A DNA stretch of 19,077 nt from an uncultured Collinsella sp. (GTDB taxonomy: Bacteria > Actinomycetota > Coriobacteriia > Coriobacteriales > Coriobacteriaceae). The translations under genes and the position numbers were made by a program. The notes below the pieces were generated by a model. It made no database searches. It was not told where the DNA came from and saw only the letters and a program-made list of their open reading frames with translations. Below, piece by piece: positions 1 to 8,578 of this stretch. Numbering within the stretch: the stretch's first letter is position 1; every line of letters starts with the position of its first letter. The stretch covers positions 1 to 19,077 of the forward strand of contig CAJLUE010000032.1 in assembly GCA_905209765.1 (NCBI GenBank). Reading direction: 5' to 3'.

Positions 1-4
1 TGCA

Positions 5-55
5 CTCGGCAACCTGCCGGCACCAGCATTCACCATTTGGGCAAATGCTGCCGAG
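5..55. repeat. Nested inverted repeats at window edge
   Basis: CTCGGCA (5-11) pairs with TGCCGAG (49-55). Inside, CAGCATT (24-30) can pair with AATGCTG (44-50), or alternatively CATTTG (34-39) with CAAATG (42-47). There is no T-run on either side, so this is not a clear terminator. It may be the end of a feature lying outside the window. Confidence 0.35.
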
Positions 56-66
56 CACATGCAAGC

Positions 67-98
67 AATAAAAAAACCGCCCCGTATGGAGCGGTTTT
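67..98 (-). terminator. Intrinsic terminator of the methyltransferase operon
   Basis: On the minus strand AAAACCGC-T-CC pairs with GG-C-GCGGTTTT around a 4-nt loop (10 pairs, one mismatch) and runs into seven consecutive T. It lies 6 nt beyond the stop codon of the gene ending at 104, so it closes the regulator-methyltransferase transcript. Confidence 0.85.
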
Positions 99-103
99 GC
101 CCT

Positions 104-997
104 TTATATATCGAGCGCCTCGGCCATCGCTGCCGTAGTGATTGCCGTGGTTCCACAGCAACTGCCCACCATTGCGGCACCGGCATGTCTCCATTCGATG
201 CATGCGCGCGCAAAAGCTTCGGGGTTCTCGTGCCATACGGGGCCATCCTGAGTCTGGACCGGATCGCCTACGTTGGGACGCACCGTGACGGGAGTAGTCG
301 CCGATGCAACCATCCTGGGCACCGCCGTGTTCGCGGCCGCAAGCGAACAGCAATTAACACCAACCGAGTTTGCGCCGTGTTTTTCGGCGTACAAAACGGC
401 TGCCTCGATGTTAAGGCCATCGCCCAACAGGTCGCCTTTATCGTCAACGACAAAACTCACCAGAACAGGCATGCCGTCGGCGGCATCTCGAGCGCCGGCA
501 AGTATGGGCTGCAAATTACGGATAGACGTCACCGTCTCGATCAGCAGACCGTCAACGCCGGCATTGAGCAAGGCGTGCGCCTGTTCGCGCGCAATGCCTC
601 GGATTTCACGATACTCGGCAGAGTCCTCGGCAAACCACTCAATACCGATCGGGCCCATCGAGCCCAGCAGCAGCTGAGGGTGCGCCTGGCGAGCATCGTC
701 GACGGCCCCGCGATTGACCTCCGCCACGGACGGCGCAATCTGGTCGTGCTTGAGGGCATAGCTTGATGCCTGAAAGGTGTTGGTAATGAGCACCTGCGCG
801 CCGGCGGCGACATACAAGCGATGGATACGAGAAACGGTCTGCGGCTCCGCCAGATTCCAAAACGCCGGTGGAATGTCAGCGGCATCGTACTCACTCAACA
901 GAACACTGCCCATGGGGCCCTGCGCCAACAAGGTCTCGCTCGACAAGCGGCGCGTAAGTTCCTCGGCACCAAAGCGGTTGTAATAACTCGTATCCAT
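104..997 (-). CDS. Homocysteine S-methyltransferase family protein
   Basis: This 297-residue protein is a single homocysteine S-methyltransferase (pfam S-methyl_trans) domain. The family moves a methyl group from a donor such as S-methylmethionine or a methylated pterin or corrinoid to homocysteine, making methionine in the cytoplasm. The zinc-ligand pattern is visible: GVNCC with Cys216 and GSCCG with Cys280/Cys281. The N-terminal LLAQGPMGSVLL and ITNTFQAS segments are the usual substrate-barrel motifs. No folate- or cobalamin-binding domain is attached, so this is a short MmuM-like or MetH-N-domain-like enzyme; the methyl donor cannot be read from sequence. It starts with ATG 10 nt after the stop of the upstream metal regulator, with GAGGAA upstream, so the two are probably cotranscribed. 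A strong terminator follows. Confidence 0.85.
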   Translation of the reverse strand: MDTSYYNRFGAEELTRRLSSETLLAQGPMGSVLLSEYDAADIPPAFWNLAEPQTVSRIHRLYVAAGAQVLITNTFQASSYALKHDQIAPSVAEVNRGAVDDARQAHPQLLLGSMGPIGIEWFAEDSAEYREIRGIAREQAHALLNAGVDGLLIETVTSIRNLQPILAGARDAADGMPVLVSFVVDDKGDLLGDGLNIEAAVLYAEKHGANSVGVNCCSLAAANTAVPRMVASATTPVTVRPNVGDPVQTQDGPVWHENPEAFARACIEWRHAGAAMVGSCCGTTAITTAAMAEALDI

Positions 998-1007
998 ATA
1001 TATCCCG

Positions 1008-1430
1008 CTATTCCTCGACGCTGATTCCCTGCTTTTCGAGATAGGCGAGCCAGCGGCTCATCGTGTCCTCGGATAGCGCATGCTCCATCATGCAGGCCTC
1101 GGAATCGGCTCGCTCAAATTCGACACCGAGCTCCTGAACCAAAAACGTGCGGATGAGGCGATGACGGTACCAGATAGCCGTGCCAACCTCGCGGCCGCGA
1201 TCGGTCAGGATCACCTTGCCGTAGTGCGATTGCTCGACAAGCTCGGATGCCTTGAGCGCCGAAACCGCTTTATTGACCGATGCCTTGGAGACGCCAAGGC
1301 GCTGCGCGATGTCGACCGATCGCACGCCGTTGGTTTCCCCCTCTTCGCTTTCAATGCGAACCATGCACTCCAAGTAGTCTTCGTTCGCCACCGTCAGATG
1401 TAGTTCGCGCGAGCTATTTGTCGTATCCAT
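1008..1430 (-). CDS. DtxR/MntR-family metal-dependent transcriptional repressor
   Basis: About 140 residues: an N-terminal winged helix (EDYLECMVRIE, then IAQRLGVSKASVNKAVSALK as recognition region and the wing VILTDRG) followed by the short DtxR dimerisation/metal domain. Metal-ligand positions visible are Asp and Glu in EDYLE, His in YRHRLI, and Cys, Glu and His in EACMMEH. The Asp/Glu pair is MntR-like, while the Cys is as in DtxR/IdeR, so Mn versus Fe is undecided. There is no SH3-like third domain, as in MntR. I chose the ATG at 1430 because AAGGGA lies 9 nt upstream of it; an in-frame start 7 codons earlier is less likely. It is divergent from pepT and heads an operon with the methyltransferase. 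The perfect palindrome at 1485-1502 is a likely operator. Confidence 0.85.
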   Translation of the reverse strand: MDTTNSSRELHLTVANEDYLECMVRIESEEGETNGVRSVDIAQRLGVSKASVNKAVSALKASELVEQSHYGKVILTDRGREVGTAIWYRHRLIRTFLVQELGVEFERADSEACMMEHALSEDTMSRWLAYLEKQGISVEE

Positions 1431-1461
1431 GATCTTCCGTCCCTTCTGCATTCAATGGCTG

Positions 1462-1467
1462 ATTCTA
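1462..1467 (-). promoter_or_regulatory. Possible -10 box of the regulator operon
   Basis: TAGAAT on the minus strand, about 32 nt upstream of the chosen ATG. No good -35 box is seen; the expected -35 position lies inside the 18-bp palindrome, which would fit a repressor-occluded promoter. Inference from position only. Confidence 0.4.
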
Positions 1468-1484
1468 CCCCATCCAAGCGTCGT

Positions 1485-1502
1485 GGTATGCCGTGGCATA
1501 CC
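1485..1502. promoter_or_regulatory. Perfect 18-bp palindrome, candidate operator
   Basis: GGTATGCC-GT-GGCATACC is an exact 8-bp inverted repeat with a 2-bp centre, between the divergent metal-regulator gene and pepT. DtxR/MntR-family proteins bind such dyads as dimers, often next to their own gene. The sequence does not match the textbook MntR or DtxR boxes, so assignment to the neighbouring regulator is inference. Confidence 0.6.
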
Positions 1503-1550
1503 GTGCTAGAGTTCTTGTTGCACACGACGACCAAGATTGGAGCGGTCTTT

Positions 1551-2798
1551 ATGGAAAACACCACCACGAGCCCCGATGTCCTCGAGCGCTTTTTGCGCTA
1601 CGTCCAGATCAACACGCAGTCCGAGGATGCAAACTGCGACCAGGTACCCTCGAGCGCCGTTCAGTTTGACCTTGCCAACGTGCTGGCTGAAGAGCTGCGC
1701 GAGCTTGGTGCGGAAGATGCCTACGTGACCGAGCACGCCTATGTCTGCGCGCATATCCCCGCAAGTGCGGGCGCTGAGGACAAGCCCGCCCTGGGCCTGA
1801 TCGCCCATCTCGACACCACCGAAGTTGCACCGGGCGCCGGCGTGAAGCCGCACATCGTACACTACGAAGGCGGCGACCTGGTCTGCGGCACGGTTGACGG
1901 TAAGCCCGTTGCCATGAGTACCGCCAAGCTTCCCGCCCTGAACGACCTCGCGGGTGAGGACCTGGTCTGCAGCGATGGCACCACGCTGCTGGGCGCGGAC
2001 GACAAGGCAGGCGTCGCCGAGATCATGTCGCTTGTCGCGCGTATCGCTCAGGACCCTTCTTTGCCCCATCCCGCACTCGGCATTTGCTTCTGCCCTGACG
2101 AGGAAATCGGCCACGGAGCCAAGCTGTTGGATATCGCTACCTTTGGCTGCAAGTACGCCTACACGGTCGACGGCGGCCCCATCGGCGAGCTGGAGTGGGA
2201 GTGCTTTAACGCCGCCGAGGCGACCGTCCGCTTTGAGGGCCAGTCCATCCACCCGGGCGACGCTAAGGGCCGTATGGTCAACGCAGGCAATCTGTTCTGC
2301 GACTTCAACGCGTTGCTCCCCTACGTGCAGCGCCCGGAGTATACGGAAGGCTACGAGGGCTTTTATCACCTTGAGGGTGTATCTGCGACCGTCGATCACG
2401 CCACAGCGCGCTATATCGTCCGCGACCATGACGCCGCCAAGTTCCAGCAGAAACTCGACCTTATTGATGCCGCCGCCTCGATGCTCAACCAGCGTCTGGG
2501 TGAGGAGCGCGTGACGGTCGAGATTAAGCAGCAGTATCGAAATATGGCCGAGATCGTTCGTGACTATCCCGAGCTTATTGATGTTGCCAAGGAAGCCTAC
2601 CTTGCCTGCGGCGTTGAGCCCCAAGTGCTGCCGATTCGTGGCGGCACCGACGGCGCTCAGCTGTCGTTCCGCGGTCTGCCCTGCCCCAACCTTTCCACCG
2701 GCGGCTATTGCTACCACGGCGTCAACGAGTTCGTCCCGGTCAGTTCGCTCGTCAAGATGACCGACGTGCTCCAGGAGCTCGTCGCCCGCTTTGCATAA
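1551..2798 (+). CDS. pepT: Peptidase T (tripeptide aminopeptidase)
   Basis: A 415-residue M20B zinc metallopeptidase that removes the N-terminal residue from tripeptides in the cytoplasm. The family motifs occur in order: HLDTTEVAPG (His86, Asp88), GADDKAG (Asp150, bridging metal), CPDEEIGHGA (Glu184 as base, Glu185), YTVDGGPIGELE (Asp207), and the C-terminal RGGTDGAQLSF and CYHGVNEF with the last metal His. Length equals the family norm (about 410). The open frame runs 32 codons further upstream, but I place the start at ATG 1551: TTGGAG sits 8 nt before it, and the family N-terminus (VLERFLRYVQINTQS) begins just after. It is monocistronic, with a strong terminator 27 nt downstream. Its promoter probably overlaps the divergent region holding the palindrome, so metal control is possible but unproven. 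Confidence 0.95.
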   Translation: MENTTTSPDVLERFLRYVQINTQSEDANCDQVPSSAVQFDLANVLAEELRELGAEDAYVTEHAYVCAHIPASAGAEDKPALGLIAHLDTTEVAPGAGVKPHIVHYEGGDLVCGTVDGKPVAMSTAKLPALNDLAGEDLVCSDGTTLLGADDKAGVAEIMSLVARIAQDPSLPHPALGICFCPDEEIGHGAKLLDIATFGCKYAYTVDGGPIGELEWECFNAAEATVRFEGQSIHPGDAKGRMVNAGNLFCDFNALLPYVQRPEYTEGYEGFYHLEGVSATVDHATARYIVRDHDAAKFQQKLDLIDAAASMLNQRLGEERVTVEIKQQYRNMAEIVRDYPELIDVAKEAYLACGVEPQVLPIRGGTDGAQLSFRGLPCPNLSTGGYCYHGVNEFVPVSSLVKMTDVLQELVARFA

Positions 2799-2824
2799 GC
2801 CTGGCTGCACAAGTCCAAAAGACG

Positions 2825-2863
2825 AATCGCCCCGTCCTCAACCAAGAACGGGGCGATTTTTTT
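2825..2863 (+). terminator. Intrinsic terminator of pepT
   Basis: AATCGCCCCGT (2825-2835) pairs perfectly with ACGGGGCGATT (2848-2858) over 11 bp with a 12-nt loop, followed by a T-run to 2863. A textbook rho-independent terminator 27 nt after the pepT stop. Confidence 0.95.
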
Positions 2864-2910
2864 ACTGCAACGAGAATAGGTTGACGCACGCCAGCCTCTT
2901 AACGCAAGGA

Positions 2911-3024
2911 GTGTCCCAAACTGCCGGCACAAAAGGAACGTCCCCAAGTGCCAAGTGCATCAAGAGTGTCCCCCTTTGACCAGTCGTTTAAGAACGTCCC
3001 CAATGACTACCCATGTGCCAAGTG
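2911..3024. repeat. Intergenic tract of short dispersed repeats
   Basis: A gene-free stretch built of recurring words: GTGTCCC (2911-2917, 2966-2972), GAACGTCCCCAA (2936-2947, 2992-3003) and GTGCCAAGTG (2948-2957, 3015-3024). No open frame of interest crosses it. It contains the two sites matching the guide of the IS110 element at the right end of the window. The base composition is ordinary, so it looks like an accumulation of intergenic repeat units rather than a gene remnant. Confidence 0.6.
2975..3009 (+). repeat. Dispersed repeat unit, copy 1 (unoccupied IS110 target)
   Basis: This 35-bp unit starts TTTGACCAGTCGTTTAAG and continues AACGTCCCCAATGACTA. Its first 25 bp recur at 18550-18574 with one change (GACCAGTC versus GACTAGTC). 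Its last 21 bp recur inverted at 18529-18549. Positions 2991-3004 are the intact form of the site into which the IS110 element is inserted at the other copy. Confidence 0.8.
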
Positions 3025-3053
3025 TTACGCCGATGTTTTGGCACCGACAGCGA

Positions 3054-3152
3054 AAACCCGCCAGAGCGAGCAAGGTGCCTTGAAACGAGGCGGCATTGAT
3101 CTTTTGATCATGCCGCCGAAGTTGAAAGGCAGATTGCCGCTCTGGCGGGTTT
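3054..3152. repeat. 99-bp nested (branched) hairpin element
   Basis: A perfect 15-bp outer stem (AAACCCGCCAGAGCG 3054-3068 with CGCTCTGGCGGGTTT 3138-3152) encloses three further dyads. These are CAAGG/CCTTG (3071-3082), a 12-bp stem GGCGGCAT-t-GATC / GATC-ATGCCGCC (3089-3117) with a TTTT loop, and GGCA/TGCC (3128-3138, whose last base overlaps the outer stem). No coding frame of note runs through it. On the minus strand the outer stem ends in TTTT, so it could act as a distal terminator of the LCP transcript; otherwise it is a REP/MITE-like or structured-RNA element. Function unknown. Confidence 0.65.
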
Positions 3153-3165
3153 GCAGCGTCAACTG

Positions 3166-3193
3166 GTTACGCGGTTTGGTAAAACCGCGTAAC
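3166..3193 (-). terminator. Strong hairpin directly after the LCP gene
   Basis: GTTACGCGGTTT (3166-3177) and AAACCGCGTAAC (3182-3193) form a perfect 12-bp stem with a 4-nt loop, starting 1 nt past the stop codon at 3195. No T-run follows on the minus strand, so it may act as an RNA 3'-end stabiliser or a weak terminator. Confidence 0.5.
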
Positions 3194-3194
3194 T

Positions 3195-4430
3195 CTAATA
3201 GTTGGCCTCGTAGCCGTTACCGTCGCCGGTGGGCTCTTCGTAGTAGTCCGAATCGCTCGAATCGCTTGAGTCATCGGAATCGTCAGAGCTGACCGATGAG
3301 GTTGCGGTACCGTTTGCGTAATCGTCTGACGTGTTGTTGTTCAGGTCGCCGATCGTAGAGCTGGAACCGTCGGAAAGACCCATGGTGTTGGGACCCTTGG
3401 GATCCTTGCCGGCATCGACGCGCTCCATCATTTCCTTGAGCTCGTCCTCGTAGACAAAGACGTAGCTCACACCGTCGATCATGGTGCTGTCGTCGGCGTA
3501 CGAGGGCAGGTTGGCCGAGTAGATACCGTCGACATCCATACCGCGCATGGCGTTGACCGTAGCCACGATATCCTGAACGCTCATATCGGTTACGAGCATA
3601 TCGGACAGCGAATTAACCAGGCCAAAGATCTTCGTGGCATCGAAGTTATTGAGAATCTGGTTGGCAAGGGCGCCAAGCACCTGACGCTGGTGGCGCATGC
3701 GCGTGTAATCGCCGTCGGCATAGGTGTAGCGGCAGCGGGCATAGGTAAGGGCGGTGGCACCGTCCATATGCTGCTGGCCAGCGGTAATCTTAATATCCAG
3801 GTGCTCGGGGTCGTCAACATCATCGGTTGCGTTAATGTCGATACCGCCAACCGAATCAATCAGCGCCTGCATACCGTCGAAGCTGACCTCGGCATAGTGG
3901 GAAATCTGAACACCGCACAGCTCGTTGACCGCCTCGACCATGGCCTCGGCGCCGCCAACGGTATGGCAGGCGTTGATCTTCATGGTCTCGCCCTTGTACT
4001 CGACCTTGGTGTCGCGCGGAACGGAAATGAGCGTCGCCTGCTTTTGCGTGGGGTCGATGCGTGCCAGGATAATCGAGTCGGCACGATACGTATCCTCGCC
4101 CGGACGGCCGTCGGTGCCAAGAAGCAGCACGTAGAACGGATCCTTTGCCTCATCGGTGTCAACCAGAACCCGACGCAGATTGTCGGTAATGACATTAGAA
4201 TCGCCGAGCTTGCCCATAATGGTGGCAAACCACAGGCCGGCAGCGGTAGTGGCACTCAGCAGCACGCCAAGCACGACAATGAGCGCGACGTGACGAATCG
4301 TGTGGCTACGACGACGTTGACGAGCGCGCTCGGAATAGCGAGCCACGTTATCGCGACTGTAGATCTTGGCCTGCGCACCAGTTGAGGGTCTTCGGGCGGT
4401 GGTATCCGCGAGGGGCTTTTTATTAAACAT
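3195..4430 (-). CDS. LytR-CpsA-Psr (LCP) family cell-wall polymer ligase
   Basis: A 411-residue membrane-anchored LCP protein. The family transfers undecaprenyl-linked glycopolymers (teichoic-acid-like or capsular) onto peptidoglycan at the outer membrane face. Seen: a basic cytoplasmic N-terminus of about 44 residues (SERARQRRRSH), one transmembrane helix (about 46-68), then the LCP domain. That domain has FYVLLLGTDGRPGEDTYRADS, ARIDP, ISVPRDTKV and the late YARCRYTYADGDYTRMRHQR, which carry the conserved Asp/Arg residues that hold the lipid pyrophosphate. The tail is a Ser/Asp-rich acidic stretch ending DYYEEPTGDGNGYEANY, probably disordered outside the cell. ATG 4430 is preferred (CAGG 6 nt upstream); a TTG two codons earlier is possible. 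It begins 12 nt after murA and is surely cotranscribed with it. Confidence 0.9.
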   Translation of the reverse strand: MFNKKPLADTTARRPSTGAQAKIYSRDNVARYSERARQRRRSHTIRHVALIVVLGVLLSATTAAGLWFATIMGKLGDSNVITDNLRRVLVDTDEAKDPFYVLLLGTDGRPGEDTYRADSIILARIDPTQKQATLISVPRDTKVEYKGETMKINACHTVGGAEAMVEAVNELCGVQISHYAEVSFDGMQALIDSVGGIDINATDDVDDPEHLDIKITAGQQHMDGATALTYARCRYTYADGDYTRMRHQRQVLGALANQILNNFDATKIFGLVNSLSDMLVTDMSVQDIVATVNAMRGMDVDGIYSANLPSYADDSTMIDGVSYVFVYEDELKEMMERVDAGKDPKGPNTMGLSDGSSSTIGDLNNNTSDDYANGTATSSVSSDDSDDSSDSSDSDYYEEPTGDGNGYEANY

Positions 4431-4442
4431 AGGCAACCTGTA

Positions 4443-5726
4443 TTAGTAGATGACGGGATCGGGGACGGTAGCATGCTCGACATGCGCGCCGAGCGCCTGC
4501 AGCTTTTCGACAAACTGCTCGTAGCCGCGCTTGATGTGATGGATGGCCGAAACCTCGGTCGTCCCGTCGGCGATCAAGCCCGCTACGACGAGGGCCGCTC
4601 CGCCACGCAGATCGGGCGAGGTAACCTGTGCACCCGAGAAGCCCTTGACGCCATGAATCATGGCATGATGGCTCTCGATACGAATGTCGGCACCCATGCG
4701 CACCAGCTCAGAGGCAAACATAAAGCGATTCTCGAAGATGTTTTCGGTAATAACGGAACTGCCGTCGGCAAGGGCGGAGAGCACCATAATCTGCGCCTGC
4801 ATGTCCGTTGGGAAGCCGGGGAACGGAAGCGTCTGGATGTCGACCGGCTTGATACGCTCGGCACGGTTCACATGGACGCCATCTTCGACGCGCTCGCAGT
4901 CGATACCCATGAGCTCCATCTTCTTGAGCACCATGCCCAAGTGAATGGGGCAAAAGCCCGTTACATCGACACCGCGATCGTCGGCCATCAACGCGCCGGC
5001 AACGATAAAGGTACCGGCCTCGATGCGGTCGCCCACCACGCGATGGGTAACGGGATGGAGCTCTTCCACGCCTTCGATAGTCACGACGGGCGTACCGGCG
5101 CCAACAATCTTGGCGCCCATCTCGTTGAGCATGTTAGCGAGATCGACGATCTCGGGCTCGCGCGCGGCATTGTCGATAACCGTGGTGCCCTGTGCGCGCA
5201 CAGAGGCCATGATGAGGTTCTCGGTCGCACCGACGCTGGCGAACTCGAGCGTAACGGTGGTACCGCGCAGACCTTGGGGCGCATTAGCGTTGATGTAACC
5301 GTGGGTGGTATCGAACTCAACGCCCAGGGCCTCAAGACCAAGAATGTGCATATCGATCTTGCGAGCACCCAGGTTGCAGCCGCCCGGCATGGCAATTTTG
5401 GCGCGATGGAAGCGGCCCAGCAGGGGTCCCATGACGGCGGTGGAAGCGCGCATCTTGGCAACGAGCTCGTAGGGGGCCTCCCATGAATCGACCTGAGAGG
5501 TATCAATCTCGAGCGTGTGTTCGTCGAGAACATCGATCGTAGCGCCCATGCCTTTGAGCACCTTGCCCATCACGTGGACATCGGAAATATCGGGCACGTT
5601 CTGCAGCGTCGTCTTGCCCGGCGCCAGAAGCGTTGCCGCCATGAGTTTGAGCGCGGAGTTCTTGGCGCCCGAGACGGGCACGGAGCCTCCGATGGCGTGG
5701 CCACCCTCAACGCGGATAATATCCAA
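4443..5726 (-). CDS. murA: UDP-N-acetylglucosamine 1-carboxyvinyltransferase
   Basis: A 427-residue MurA, the first committed enzyme of peptidoglycan synthesis: it adds enolpyruvate from PEP to UDP-GlcNAc in the cytoplasm. Visible motifs are VSGAKNSALKL with Lys22/Asn23, and the catalytic loop MPGGCNLGARKID with Cys117, the residue alkylated by fosfomycin; the enzyme is therefore of the fosfomycin-sensitive type. Later come GDRIEAGTF and FPTDMQAQ, typical of the second inside-out alpha/beta domain. The start is TTG at 5726: it gives the standard N-terminus MDIIRVEGG and has AAAGGG 7 nt upstream, and no ATG is available. It follows the ATP-synthase operon (atpC-murA, as in Bacillus), separated by a terminator whose T-run touches its ribosome-binding region. 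The LCP gene follows 12 nt downstream. Confidence 0.97.
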   Translation of the reverse strand: MDIIRVEGGHAIGGSVPVSGAKNSALKLMAATLLAPGKTTLQNVPDISDVHVMGKVLKGMGATIDVLDEHTLEIDTSQVDSWEAPYELVAKMRASTAVMGPLLGRFHRAKIAMPGGCNLGARKIDMHILGLEALGVEFDTTHGYINANAPQGLRGTTVTLEFASVGATENLIMASVRAQGTTVIDNAAREPEIVDLANMLNEMGAKIVGAGTPVVTIEGVEELHPVTHRVVGDRIEAGTFIVAGALMADDRGVDVTGFCPIHLGMVLKKMELMGIDCERVEDGVHVNRAERIKPVDIQTLPFPGFPTDMQAQIMVLSALADGSSVITENIFENRFMFASELVRMGADIRIESHHAMIHGVKGFSGAQVTSPDLRGGAALVVAGLIADGTTEVSAIHHIKRGYEQFVEKLQALGAHVEHATVPDPVIY

Positions 5727-5739
5727 GGTCTACCCTTTC

Positions 5740-5778
5740 AAAAAGCATGCCCGGGGTGGCTGGGCCATCCCGGGCATG
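5740..5778 (-). terminator. Terminator of the ATP synthase operon, abutting murA
   Basis: On the minus strand a continuous 14-pair stem (5746-5759 with 5765-5778, one G-U) with a 5-nt loop is followed by TTTTT. It lies 36 nt after the atpC stop. The T-run ends only about 13 nt before the murA start and merges with its AAAGGG ribosome site. Confidence 0.9.
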
Positions 5779-5814
5779 ATGTGTTCGCAAATGGTCGAAC
5801 GCTAAATCGTTTGA

Positions 5815-6207
5815 CTATTGGGCAAGCTTGAGCTTACACCATGCGATTTCATTATAGAGGTAGGCGCGGCGTGCATCATCCTCCGACAAATTACCCAGCT
5901 TCTCTTCAAAACCTTGAATATCAGCTTTAAGCTTGTCGGCATCGACGGTCGCCAAATCGCAAGCGCGCTCGGCGAGAACGGTCACGACATCGTCCGCAAC
6001 CTGGGCATAGCCGCCGGCCACGGCAAACGTGTGGTCGACAGTGCCCATGGCCTTATCGGAAACGCGAACGTAACCGCGGTCGATCGTGCAGATCTCGCTG
6101 GAGTGAGCAGGCAGAACGCCAAACTCGCCATCCGTGGACGGAATCGACACAAACGCAGCGTCGCCCTCATAGGCGCAGCTCACGGGGCACACGATGCGGA
6201 TACGCAT
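5815..6207 (-). CDS. atpC: F1Fo ATP synthase subunit epsilon
   Basis: 130 residues. Epsilon forms part of the central stalk with gamma and can brake the F1 motor. The N-terminal beta-sandwich is recognisable (MRIRIVCPVSCAYEGDAAFVSIPSTDGEFGVLPAH, then FAVAGGYAQVADDVVTVLAERA), followed by a C-terminal helical hairpin (DADKLKADIQGFEEKLGNLSEDDARRAYLYNEIAWCKLKLAQ). Length is normal (about 130-140). ATG 6207 is 3 nt after the atpD stop. It is the last gene of the operon and is followed by a strong terminator. Confidence 0.95.
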   Translation of the reverse strand: MRIRIVCPVSCAYEGDAAFVSIPSTDGEFGVLPAHSSEICTIDRGYVRVSDKAMGTVDHTFAVAGGYAQVADDVVTVLAERACDLATVDADKLKADIQGFEEKLGNLSEDDARRAYLYNEIAWCKLKLAQ

Positions 6208-6210
6208 AAC

Positions 6211-7664
<1,454 letters not shown>

Positions 7665-7665
<1 letters not shown>

Positions 7666-8573
7666 TACTGTTCCTCCAATGCTGAGGCTCCGCCGACGAT
7701 CTCGTTAATCTCGGTCGTGATCGAAGCCTGGCGCACGCGACTATACGTGCGGGTAAGGGTCGAGATGATCGCGGTGGCGTTTTCCGTCGCGGAGTGCATG
7801 GCCTTGCGGCGTGCACCCTGCTCGGCAGCCGCCGAATCGATCAGGGCCTGGTAGATGACCGTCAGGATATAAGACGGCACAAGCTTGCCGAGAACATGCT
7901 CGGGAGAGGGCACGAACTCGAACGTGGACGAGATGCGCTTAGGGGCGTCGGTCTCGTTCTTACGCGGACCGTGGGCCATAGCGATCATCTCGGGGTCGAG
8001 CGGCAACAGATGCTCGACGCGAAGCTCCTGATCCACGCGGTTCTTGGCGTGGTGGTAGACAAGCTCGACACGGTCAAGCTCACCGGCACGATACGCATCG
8101 CAGATATGAGAGGAGATCATGCGGGCCTGATTGAAATCGGGCTCAGAGGAGTTGCCCTCAAAGTGCATGACAACGTTTGCGCGGTCACGGAAATACGTGG
8201 CCGGCTTACGCCCGCACGCGATGATCTCGCATTCGATGCCGTCGTTCGCCCAAGAAGCGGCGAGCTTTTCGGCCGTGCGCTCCACCGTCGTATTGAAACC
8301 GCCGGCAAGGCCGCGGTCCGAGGCAATAACGACAATCAGGCCATGCTTGACGCTCTCATGCTTCTGCAGCATGGGATCGGTGCCCGAACAGGAGGCGTCG
8401 CCGGCGACCGTCAACATGACGTCGGTCAGCGCCTCCTTATAGGGCTCGGCCTGCTTGGAGCGATCGAGGGCACGACGAATCTTGGCCGTAGAGACCATCT
8501 CCATCGTGCGCGTGATCTGCTTGGTCGTGGTAACCGAGGAGATTCGCTTCTTAATGTCGCGAAGGTTGGCCAT
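7665..8573 (-). CDS. atpG: F1Fo ATP synthase subunit gamma
   Basis: 302-residue gamma subunit, the rotating central shaft of F1. The N-terminal helix (MANLRDIKKRISSVTTTKQITRTMEMVSTAKIRRA) and the C-terminal partner (YSRVRQASITTEINEIVGGASALEEQ) are the two coiled-coil strands that fill the alpha3beta3 core. The Rossmann-like middle contains VIASDRGLAGGFN. Length is normal. The ATG is 5 nt after the atpA stop, with GAGGAG upstream inside the atpA 3' end. Confidence 0.97.
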
Positions 8574-8578
8574 GGGGC

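Noticed and set aside
1506..2810. A 434-codon minus-strand frame
   Set aside because: Antisense of pepT, whose metal-site motifs are all in the plus frame.
2911..3024. CRISPR array
   Set aside because: The repeated words are short (7-12 bp) and irregularly spaced, with no constant repeat-spacer unit.
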